This document shows positions 1 to 4,790 of a stretch of 5,118 nucleotides of DNA, in pieces. A program made the translations under genes and the position numbers. The stretch is from Lachnospiraceae bacterium (GTDB lineage Bacteria; Bacillota; Clostridia; Lachnospirales; Lachnospiraceae). Position 1 is the stretch's first letter. Every line of letters starts with the position of its first letter. The stretch covers positions 1 to 5,118 of the forward strand of contig JAILOA010000085.1 of the NCBI GenBank assembly GCA_024691065.1, written 5' to 3'. The notes beneath the pieces were generated by a model that saw only the letters and a program-made list of their open reading frames with translations, was not told where the DNA came from and did no database searches.

Positions 1-617
1 CTCACATAGCTGTCCTCAGAATCGAGAAATATGCCCGGAGAAATCTTATTCTTTTCATCCTTAAATTCATCGGGATGCCTAAGGCGCAGGTACTCATAGA
101 TGATTTCCTTCAGGAAAATCGAGCCTCCGAAGCCGTCGGTAAGAGCGTGGAAAACCTCAAGATTTATGCGGCATTTATAATATGTAACCCTGAACATATA
201 TTGATTATTTTTGCTTTTATCAATGTATGCGCCGGGAATCTTGGTCTCCTCCTTTACATGCGGCATCTGCTTTTTGTTTTCCTCAAAATAGTACCAGAAC
301 ACACCCTCGCGAAGACGCATCCTGAAAAGAGGTATTTGGTCAATCACGTGTTTCACGGCCTTTTCCAAAACCTCGCCAATTATTTCCTCAGTGAGATTAG
401 CGGCTATTCTATATACATTTGAAAGGGACTCGGTAGCAATTACCGGAAACAGGGTTGCGGTATTATCTAATTTTTCCCAGGAAAGCTTGGTTCTGCGGTT
501 CCTTAACCTGCTTTCGTACTCTTTACTTTCCCTGGCTTTTGCCTTGTCCGCCTTTAATTCCTGAGTGCTTTTATTATCTGTATTATTATTTTTATTATTA
601 TTTTTCTTTCGTGCCAT
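1..617 (-). CDS. HxxxDG acyltransferase, condensation-domain-like (alcohol acetyltransferase type), N-terminal part
   Basis: Continuous minus-strand frame of 205 codons from ATG at 617, still open at the left edge, so the C-terminal half is missing. The start is preceded by a GAGGAAA-type ribosome binding site (minus strand, about 7 bases upstream). Residues 1-45 are a charged, Asn/Lys-rich leader with no signal peptide or membrane segment, which points to a cytoplasmic protein. From about residue 46 it follows the acyltransferase/NRPS-condensation fold family: SWEKLDNTATLFP (46-58), PLFRMRLREGVFWYYFEEN (96-114), and the catalytic HxxxDG motif as HALTDG (His157, Asp161, Gly162). Family members transfer acyl groups from CoA or a carrier to a hydroxyl or amine; the substrate cannot be read from the sequence. 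Proteins of this layout are frequent in Lachnospiraceae and usually annotated as alcohol acetyltransferase. It diverges from the sulfur operon and has no evident link to it. The family call is firm; the exact reaction is unknown. Confidence 0.85.
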   Translation of the reverse strand, partial: MARKKNNNKNNNTDNKSTQELKADKAKARESKEYESRLRNRRTKLSWEKLDNTATLFPVIATESLSNVYRIAANLTEEIIGEVLEKAVKHVIDQIPLFRMRLREGVFWYYFEENKKQMPHVKEETKIPGAYIDKSKNNQYMFRVTYYKCRINLEVFHALTDGFGGSIFLKEIIYEYLRLRHPDEFKDEKNKISPGIFLDSEDSYV

Positions 618-619
618 AT

Positions 620-960
620 TTACATTTCCTCAAGTTTAAATAATATAAAATCCGGATGGCATATGCGACATAGTTACATTTTCATATGTTTAAATATCCA
701 GCCTTTCCGGATAATTACATTTCCATATGTTTAAATATTCCGCCTTTCCGGATAATTACATTTCCATATGTTTAAATATCCCGCCTTTCCGGATAATTAC
801 ATTTTCATATGTTTAAATATTCCGCCTTTCCGGATAATTACATTTTCATATGTTTAAATATCCCGCCTTTCCGGATAATTACATTTTTTTATGCTTAAAT
901 ATTCTGACAATCAGGATATATTCATTTTCCTATACTTAAATACTCCGGCAATCCGGATGG
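620..960. repeat. 41-bp tandem repeat array upstream of the acyltransferase gene
   Basis: Contiguous units start at 674, 715, 756, 797, 838 and 879, each exactly 41 bases apart, with a degenerate unit at 920-960. Units 1-5 are nearly identical and contain TTACATTTTCATATG, then TTTAAATATCCCGCC, then TTTCCGGATAA. Units at the edges are more diverged. A related diverged copy at 620-659 (TTACATTTCC, AAGTTTAAAT, TCCGGATGG) overlaps the ribosome binding site region of the minus-strand gene that starts at 617. An exact 18-base match (AATCCGGATGGCATATGC) sits at both ends of the array, at 649-666 and 950-967. Each unit has a short dyad, TATCC and GGATA, around a 9-base spacer. Because 41 is not a multiple of three, the array does not encode a repeat protein. 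There are no unique spacers, so it is not a CRISPR array. It occupies the 5' untranslated or promoter region of the acyltransferase gene. Confidence 0.9.
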
Positions 961-1040
961 CATATGCACCATACTTATAATAGTTTATCACATTTTCAGT
1001 GGCGATTCCACACCTTAATTATAAGAATGTATGAATCGGA

Positions 1041-1247
1041 TTTGGATGAAGTGTTTCTTCCTTTATCATAAAAAAGCAAAGATGATTAAATAATACCCGG
1101 TTTGGATGAAGTGTCTGGTTCCTGCGTTTATCAAAAAAACAAAGATGATTAAATAATACCCGGTTTGAATGAAGTGTCTGGTTTCTGCGTTTATCAAAAA
1201 AACAAAGATGATTAAATAATACCCGATTTGAATGAAGTGTCCTGTTT
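1041..1247. repeat. 60-63 bp tandem repeat array
   Basis: The marker TTTGRATGAAGTGT recurs at 1041, 1101, 1164 and 1227, giving periods of 60, 63 and 63 bases. The last, partial unit runs to about 1247. Each full unit also carries TTTATCAAAAAAACAAAGA and GATTAAATAATACCCGG. Read on the minus strand, a unit contains the last codons and stop of the small frame at 1212-1313 (ending DTSFKSGII-stop) plus about 30 bases of its downstream sequence. The array therefore looks like repeated copying of one gene end. The 63-base period also leaves a long open frame on the minus strand, which is judged to be a by-product. Confidence 0.85.
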
Positions 1248-1313
1248 CGGTATAATCTTCTCATCTATGTCGTATCTTTCATCTCCTGCAACTGCTTTAA
1301 AAAATTTAAGCAT
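1212..1313 (-). pseudogene. 33-codon minus-strand frame, possible remnant of a gene's C-terminal end
   Basis: A minus-strand frame runs from ATG at 1313 to TAA at 1212 and reads MLKFFKAVAGDERYDIDEK (residues 1-19), then a short tail ending DTSFKSGII. The composition is protein-like, unlike the random frames around it. The frame is open five codons further upstream (KGIVDE) before a TAA at 1332-1334. The possible Shine-Dalgarno AAGGGA (1326-1331) is about 12 bases from the ATG, a little far. The sequence may be the broken end of a larger gene whose 5' part is lost, or a very short real gene. The family is not recognised. Its last codons are what the neighbouring 63-bp array repeats. Whether it is expressed cannot be judged. 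Confidence 0.3.
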
Positions 1314-1334
1314 TTCATCAACTATTCCCTTTTA

Positions 1335-1378
1335 ATATAGCGATAAATATGGCATTTATCAAGTTTATTCGTTATATC
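1335..1378. promoter_or_regulatory. Inverted repeat, possible operator or cruciform
   Basis: A perfect 7-base inverted repeat, GATAAAT (1342-1348) and ATTTATC (1354-1360), is separated by 5 bases. A weaker outer dyad pairs ATATAGCGATAAA (1335-1347) with TTTATTCGTTATAT (1365-1378) imperfectly. It lies between the minus-strand remnant and the sulfur operon leader and shares the GATAA/TTATC half-site with the motif at 1408-1435. No T-run follows, so it is not a standard terminator. A role as an operator is inference. Confidence 0.35.
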
Positions 1379-1407
1379 TAATTTAGCAATTTGCACATTT
1401 TTTTTGT

Positions 1408-1438
1408 GATAAACAACACTTATCGCAGATGATAAAAT
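1408..1438 (+). promoter_or_regulatory. Alternating GATAA/TTATC half-sites and a possible -10, upstream of the cysteine leader
   Basis: Three half-sites alternate in orientation: GATAA (1408-1412), TTATC (1420-1424) and GATAA (1431-1435), with spacings of 7 and 6 bases. T1410 and A1422 are separated by exactly 11 bases, the T-N11-A pattern typical of LysR-family binding sites, a family that often controls sulfur genes. TAAAAT (1433-1438) is a 5/6 match to a -10 box, but no good -35 lies at the right distance, as would suit an activator-dependent promoter. The transcript for the leader peptide must start upstream of 1508. The promoter and regulator assignments are inference. Confidence 0.3.
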
Positions 1439-1519
1439 TTAAGGATTTTTCAAATCAAAAGAGAGATGGTAGTATATAGCCATCGAAAAAATAAAGCAAA
1501 AAACAAGGAGGTGCTTGTG

Positions 1520-1621
1520 ATGAAATACTTAGTTGAAATGAAGCAAAATATGTGCTGTCGAATGCTTTACTCTCGGGCAAATTATATGGTCGGGTGCAGG
1601 CTTGGTTTTTCGTGCACCTGA
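1520..1621 (+). CDS. Cysteine-rich leader peptide (33 residues) of the sulfur operon
   Basis: ATG at 1520 to TGA at 1619-1621 encodes 33 residues. A near-ideal ribosome binding site, AAGGAGG (1505-1511), lies 8 bases before the ATG, which argues that it is really translated. Cysteine codons are at positions 12 and 13 in tandem (TGC TGT, 1553-1558), 26 (1595-1597) and 32 (1613-1615): four in 33, far above the usual cysteine frequency. There is no signal peptide, zinc-binding arrangement or known domain; the peptide itself probably has no function after synthesis. It sits directly in front of an antiterminator/terminator pair and upstream of metY, mccB and the mccA-type gene, whose joint product is cysteine. 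The inferred role is to sense charged tRNA-Cys: a ribosome short of Cys-tRNA pauses at codons 12-13 and changes folding of the downstream RNA. A tiny unrelated gene is possible, but the context makes a leader much likelier. Confidence 0.8.
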   Translation: MKYLVEMKQNMCCRMLYSRANYMVGCRLGFSCT

Positions 1622-1666
1622 AGAATATACAATTAAATGTATAATTCGAAACCATTTGCCCGGGAG
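1570..1666 (+). promoter_or_regulatory. Candidate antiterminator helix of the cysteine attenuator
   Basis: CTCTCGGGCAAAT (1570-1582), inside the leader peptide gene, pairs along its full 13 bases with ATTTGCCCGGGAG (1654-1666), with one G-U wobble. Beyond a 5-base bulge, GGT (1588-1590) can also pair with ACC (1651-1653). The second strand contains the ascending arm of the terminator, so the two structures exclude each other. The first strand begins 11 bases after the tandem Cys codons. A ribosome paused there should just leave it free. Confidence 0.7.
1592..1619 (+). promoter_or_regulatory. Hairpin in the leader, possible RNA polymerase pause signal
   Basis: GGGTGCA (1592-1598) pairs with TGCACCT (1613-1619) around a 14-base loop, with one G-U pair at the base. 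Both arms carry Cys codons 26 and 32 of the leader peptide. It lies between the two antiterminator strands and could bring them together or pause the polymerase until the ribosome arrives. The function is inferred from position only. Confidence 0.4.
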
Positions 1667-1688
1667 ATAATTCTCCGGGATTTTTTTT
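1659..1688 (+). terminator. Intrinsic terminator (attenuator) ahead of metY
   Basis: CCCGG (1659-1663) pairs with CCGGG (1675-1679) and AGA (1665-1667) with TCT (1672-1674). G1664 is bulged and the loop is TAAT. Eight T residues follow directly after A1680 (1681-1688). This is a standard Rho-independent terminator lying 295 bases before the metY start and after the leader peptide stop, so it would stop transcripts before the operon unless the antiterminator forms. Confidence 0.9.
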
Positions 1689-1983
1689 GCACGGAGCAAT
1701 AAAGAAAACTAATTGTTTGTGATTTAAAAAGAGAGTTATATTTTTTCTTTATAAGAAAAAGAAACCTGAAATTATGAAAAAGAAATTTAGAATTTTAAAA
1801 ATCAAAACAAAAAAACAAAACACAACAAAAAACAAAACACAACAAAAAACAAAACACAAAACACAACAAAAAACAAAACTTAACAAAACAAAACTTAACT
1901 AAACAAAACTTAACTAAACAAAACAGAACAAAAAACTAAACAAATTAAAAATAATATAAAGATAAAAAAAGGAGATTAAAATT
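1689..1983 (+). other. metY 5' untranslated region with an A/C-rich, G-free tract
   Basis: No supported gene lies between the attenuator and metY. Bases 1791-1925 contain no G at all (135 bases) and consist mostly of A with C every 4-6 bases. Within it are near-perfect short tandem units: a 17-base unit CAAAACACAACAAAAAA at 1816 and 1833, a longer variant at 1850-1873, and a 15-base unit CAAAACTTAACTAAA at 1889 and 1904. Such RNA cannot form G-C or G-U pairs with itself and should be single-stranded. A weak A-T hairpin lies at about 1743-1761. The metY ribosome binding site GGAG is at 1971-1974, 9 bases before the start. The tract could help ribosome loading or bind Rho; neither is shown. Confidence 0.75.
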
Positions 1984-3264
1984 ATGAGCGATTATAGATT
2001 TGAAACATTACAGTTACACGTTGGACAGGAGCAGGCAGACCCTACTACAGATTCAAGGGCAGTTCCGATTTACCAGACAACATCTTATGTATTCCACAAC
2101 AGTAAGCATGCTGCTGATAGATTTGGTTTAGCAGACATAGGAAATGTATATGGAAGAATTACAAATAGCACTCAGGAAGTTTTGGAAAAGAGAGTTGCAG
2201 CACTTGAAGGTGGAAGCGCAGCACTTGCGGTTGCATCAGGTTCGGCTGCAATTACCTATACAATCGAAGCTTTGGCAGCGAATGGCGGTCACATCGTAGC
2301 ACAGAAAACAATCTACGGAGGAAGTTATAACCTCCTTGCACATACACTTCCACAGTATGGAATCGAGACAACATTTGTGGATGCACACAATCTCGAAGAG
2401 GTTGAGGGTGCAATAAAGGATGATACAAGAGCTATTTACTTAGAGACTCTCGGAAATCCGAACAGCGACATTCCTGATATCGATGCAATCTCAGAGATAG
2501 CTCACAAACACGGACTTCCTGTAGTAGTTGACAATACATTCGGAACACCTTATCTTATCCGTCCTATCGAGCATGGCGCTGACATCGTGGTACATTCAGC
2601 AACAAAATTCCTCGGCGGCCACGGAACAACACTTGGTGGAATAATTGTTGAGGCAGGTACATTTAATTATAAGGAAAGTGGCAAATATCCAAATATTGCC
2701 GAGCCTAATCCAAGCTACCACGGCCTTTCATTCTACGATGCAGTTGGACCGACAGCTTTCGTGACATTTATCAGAACGATTCTTTTGAGAGATACAGGCG
2801 CTGCAATTTCACCGTTCAATGCATTTTTATTGCTTCAGGGAATCGAAACTCTTTCGCTTCGTCTCGAGAGACATGCAGAGAACACGAGGAAGGTTGTTGA
2901 ATATTTGAAGAATCATCCTCAGGTTGAAAAAGTAAATCACCCTTCGGTTGAGAATCATCCGGATCACGCCCTTTACGAGAAATATTTTCCAAATGGCGGT
3001 GCGTCGATTTTTACATTTGATATAAAGGGCGGTCAGGAAGAGGCTTGGAAATTCATCGATGGTCTGAAGATTTTTTCTCTTCTTGCAAATGTAGCGGATG
3101 TTAAGAGTCTCGTGATTCATCCGGCTTCAACGACACATTCACAGCTTAGCGAGGAAGAGCTTTTGGATCAGGGAATCAAGCCAAATACCATCCGTCTTTC
3201 AATCGGAACCGAGCATATCGACGATATAATCGCAGATTTAGAGAACGGATTCGCGGCTGTGTAA
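1984..3264 (+). CDS. metY: O-acetylhomoserine sulfhydrylase (homocysteine synthase)
   Basis: A 426-residue cytoplasmic PLP enzyme of the Cys/Met-metabolism (cystathionine gamma-synthase) fold. It makes homocysteine from O-acetylhomoserine and sulfide, the direct sulfhydrylation route. The length matches MetY (about 420-430) rather than the shorter gamma-synthases and lyases (about 380). Visible family residues: VYGRITN with Tyr56 and Arg58 (phosphate contact from the partner subunit), ASGSAA (84-89), Tyr111 stacking on PLP, Asp183 in VVDNTFGTP, the Schiff-base Lys208 in HSATKFLGGHGTTLGG, and Arg404 in NTIRLSIGTEH for the substrate carboxylate. LANVADVKSLVIHPASTTHSQL (368 onward) is typical of MetY. 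The start has GGAG 9 bases upstream. It is the first gene after the cysteine attenuator and is followed 219 bases later by mccB on the same strand. A related O-acetylserine- or O-succinylhomoserine-using enzyme is less likely. Confidence 0.93.
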   Translation: MSDYRFETLQLHVGQEQADPTTDSRAVPIYQTTSYVFHNSKHAADRFGLADIGNVYGRITNSTQEVLEKRVAALEGGSAALAVASGSAAITYTIEALAANGGHIVAQKTIYGGSYNLLAHTLPQYGIETTFVDAHNLEEVEGAIKDDTRAIYLETLGNPNSDIPDIDAISEIAHKHGLPVVVDNTFGTPYLIRPIEHGADIVVHSATKFLGGHGTTLGGIIVEAGTFNYKESGKYPNIAEPNPSYHGLSFYDAVGPTAFVTFIRTILLRDTGAAISPFNAFLLLQGIETLSLRLERHAENTRKVVEYLKNHPQVEKVNHPSVENHPDHALYEKYFPNGGASIFTFDIKGGQEEAWKFIDGLKIFSLLANVADVKSLVIHPASTTHSQLSEEELLDQGIKPNTIRLSIGTEHIDDIIADLENGFAAV

Positions 3265-3284
3265 AAATTTGCGTCTGTGTAAAA
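3253..3284 (+). repeat. 18-bp period duplication across the metY stop codon
   Basis: GCGGCTGTGTAAAA (3253-3266), which includes the last metY codons and the TAA stop, is repeated as GCGTCTGTGTAAAA (3271-3284), with 13 of 14 bases identical and an 18-base offset. The second copy lies just after the gene and gives another TAA in frame. It is short and could be chance, but it resembles the larger tail duplications at the end of mccB and at 1041-1247. Confidence 0.5.
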
Positions 3285-3462
3285 TTACATTTTTATAAGT
3301 TTAATTAGTAAATTTCAAGAAAAACATCCTAAAAAAATAATTTCCAAAAAATAAATATAGGATAGGCTGAAATTAAAATAGATATAGAGATATTTAAATT
3401 TAAAAATTTCTATAATTTATAAAAGATATGCTTGAAATTTTAATAGATAAATATGAGATGAA
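3285..3462 (+). other. AT-rich spacer between metY and mccB
   Basis: No gene is visible. At 3284-3306 the sequence (ATTACATTTT, then ATAAGTTTAA) matches about 20 of 23 bases of the first half of the 41-bp unit found at 620-960. Two imperfect direct copies, TGAAATTAAAATAGATA (from 3368) and TGAAATTTTAATAGATA (from 3433), flank a stretch of A/T dyads around 3390-3420. There is no G-C-rich hairpin followed by a T-run, so no clear terminator, and no promoter with both boxes at good spacing. Co-transcription of mccB with metY is therefore possible but not certain. Confidence 0.5.
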
Positions 3463-3472
3463 ATGAATGACT

Positions 3473-3477
3473 GGAGG
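3473..3477 (+). promoter_or_regulatory. Ribosome binding site that fixes the mccB start at 3484
   Basis: GGAGG lies 6 bases before the ATG at 3484. The in-frame upstream ATG at 3463 has no such site and would place the GGAGG inside the gene, so the 3484 start is preferred. Confidence 0.85.
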
Positions 3478-3483
3478 AGTGAG

Positions 3484-4635
3484 ATGACTTTAAAAATTAA
3501 CTCTTTACTTATACATGGTGGGATTGATGGCGATGAGACGACAGGTGCGGTAAATGTACCGGTCTATCAGACATCGACCTACAAGCAGGACGGCCTTGGA
3601 AAGACCAGGGGCTGGGAGTATTCCAGAACAGGAAATCCAACCAGGGCTGCCCTGGAAAAACTGATTGCAGATCTTGAGCAGGGTAAGTACGGACTTGCTT
3701 TTGCATCGGGACTTGCAGCTATAAACACGGTATTATCGCTGTTTAAGGCGGGCGATAAGCTCATTGTGTCAGATAATATTTACGGCGGTACATTTAGAAT
3801 TTTGGATAATGTATTCAAAAATTTTGGAATCACCTACGAGATTGTCGATACATCGAATCTTGCTGCAATAGAAGAGAAAATCGACGAAAGCGTAAAGGCA
3901 ATTTATGTTGAAAGTCCTGCTAATCCGCTGCTCACAATCACAGATATAGAGGCGGTTTCCGGGATTTCGCATAAGTATGGGAAGTTACTGATTGTGGACA
4001 ATACATTTTTAACACCTTATCTGCAGAGACCGCTTACTCTCGGGGCGGACATAGTGATTCACAGCGGCACCAAATACCTCGGGGGTCATAGCGATACGGT
4101 GTCCGGACTGGTTGTTGTTAATGACGAAAAGCTTGCGGACAGGCTTTATTATCTGCAAAATTCGATTGGTGGCGTGCTGGCGCCATGGGATAGTTTTCTC
4201 GTTATTCGTGGGATTAAGACGCTTGGTGTCAGGATGGACCGTCACGTCGAAAATGCTGAAAGGATTGCGAGATGGCTCGATAAAAATGAAGCGGTGAGCC
4301 GGGTTTATTATCCTGGACTTGAGAATGATCCGGGATACGAAGTTCAGAAAAAGCAGGCAAATGGAGCAGGAGCAATGATTTCATTTGTGCTGGATGAAAA
4401 ATATGATTACAGAAAATTTTTTGAAAAGTTGAATGTAGTGACCTTGGCTGAAAGTCTTGGTGGTGTCGAGTCGCTCGTTTGTCATCCTGCGAGTATGACG
4501 CATGCAGCTATTCCTGCCGAAATCAGAAAAGAGGTTGGAATCGTGGACGAGCTGATTCGCTTGTCAGTCGGAATCGAAGATGTTGAAGATATAATAGAAG
4601 ACCTTGCGCAGGCAATTGAAGCTTCGAGAATTTAG
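3484..4635 (+). CDS. mccB: Cystathionine gamma-lyase (MccB type; gamma-synthase possible)
   Basis: A 383-residue PLP enzyme from the ATG at 3484, the usual length of cystathionine gamma-lyases and gamma-synthases. The expected reaction is cystathionine to cysteine, 2-oxobutyrate and ammonia in the cytoplasm. Visible residues: Tyr46 and Arg48 in WEYSRTGNPT, ASGLAA (74-79), Tyr100 in NIYGG, Asp172 in VDNTFLTPY, the PLP lysine Lys197 in HSGTKYLGGHSD, and Arg359 in IRLSVGIED. LAESLGGVESL (321-331) with Glu323 is the gamma-enzyme version; beta-lyases usually have Tyr there. Sequence alone does not cleanly separate lyase from synthase. The following mccA-type gene supports the lyase, as the two form the MccA-MccB pair of Bacillus subtilis. 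A start at 3463 would add seven residues but lacks a ribosome binding site. Odd feature: the last 13 codons (EDLAQAIEASRI and stop) are repeated three more times downstream as a 41-bp tandem array. Confidence 0.85.
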   Translation: MTLKINSLLIHGGIDGDETTGAVNVPVYQTSTYKQDGLGKTRGWEYSRTGNPTRAALEKLIADLEQGKYGLAFASGLAAINTVLSLFKAGDKLIVSDNIYGGTFRILDNVFKNFGITYEIVDTSNLAAIEEKIDESVKAIYVESPANPLLTITDIEAVSGISHKYGKLLIVDNTFLTPYLQRPLTLGADIVIHSGTKYLGGHSDTVSGLVVVNDEKLADRLYYLQNSIGGVLAPWDSFLVIRGIKTLGVRMDRHVENAERIARWLDKNEAVSRVYYPGLENDPGYEVQKKQANGAGAMISFVLDEKYDYRKFFEKLNVVTLAESLGGVESLVCHPASMTHAAIPAEIRKEVGIVDELIRLSVGIEDVEDIIEDLAQAIEASRI

Positions 4636-4773
4636 TTGCAGACCTGGAGCAGGCAATAGAAGCTTCGAGAATATAATAGAAGACCTTGCGCAGGCAATCG
4701 AAGCTTCGAGGGTATAACAGAAGACCTTGCGCAGGCAATTGAAGCTTCGAGGATATAACAGCAGACTTACGCA
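4597..4773 (+). repeat. 41-bp tandem array formed from the mccB 3' end
   Basis: Units start at 4597, 4638, 4679 and 4720, each 41 bases apart, with a partial fifth from 4761 to about 4773. The first unit is the coding end of mccB plus its stop; the others fill most of the 155 bases before mccA. Each full unit contains GACCTTGCGCAGGCAAT (GACCTGGAGCAGGCAAT in the second) and GAAGCTTCGAG, and ends in a TAA in the mccB-like frame. Read in their own frames, the copies give DLEQAIEASRI-stop, DLAQAIEASRV-stop and DLAQAIEASRI-stop. Since 41 is not divisible by three, each copy is in a different frame, and MccB itself ends at the first stop. The 8-base palindrome GAAGCTTC recurs at 4618, 4659, 4700 and 4741. 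Confidence 0.92.
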
Positions 4774-4790
4774 GAAAGGAGGATTTGTCC

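Noticed and set aside
75..643. Plus-strand frames of 115 and 62 residues
   Set aside because: They lie opposite the acyltransferase gene, which has a clear HxxxDG motif, a family-like sequence and a ribosome binding site on the minus strand.
674..960. CRISPR array
   Set aside because: The 41-bp units are directly contiguous with no unique spacers, and no cas gene is present.
674..960. Plasmid-type iterons/replication origin
   Set aside because: The unit is longer than usual iterons and no replication initiator gene or DnaA-box cluster is seen; the surroundings are chromosomal metabolic genes.
1019..1264. 81-residue minus-strand frame with three 21-residue repeats
   Set aside because: The frame stays open because the DNA repeat period is 60-63 bases, a multiple of three. 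The only AGGAG nearby is about 18 bases from its ATG, and the frame differs from the more protein-like one at 1212-1313.
1455..1655. 66-residue minus-strand frame
   Set aside because: It is antisense to the leader peptide and attenuator, with no ribosome binding site and no recognisable protein features.
1500..1690. T-box or S-box (SAM) riboswitch ahead of metY
   Set aside because: No T-box AGGGTGGNACCGCG-like segment and no S-box core were found; the structures are explained better by a leader peptide attenuator.
1774..1902. 42-residue plus-strand frame, Lys/Thr/Gln-rich
   Set aside because: It arises from the G-free A/C repeat tract, where stop codons are scarce, and has no convincing ribosome binding site.
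3390..3420. Terminator between metY and mccB
   Set aside because: Only A-T dyads are present, with no stable G-C stem followed by a T-run.
3463..3483. mccB starting at the upstream ATG (390 residues)
   Set aside because: The GGAGG at 3473-3477 is placed correctly for the ATG at 3484, and the family N-terminus begins there.
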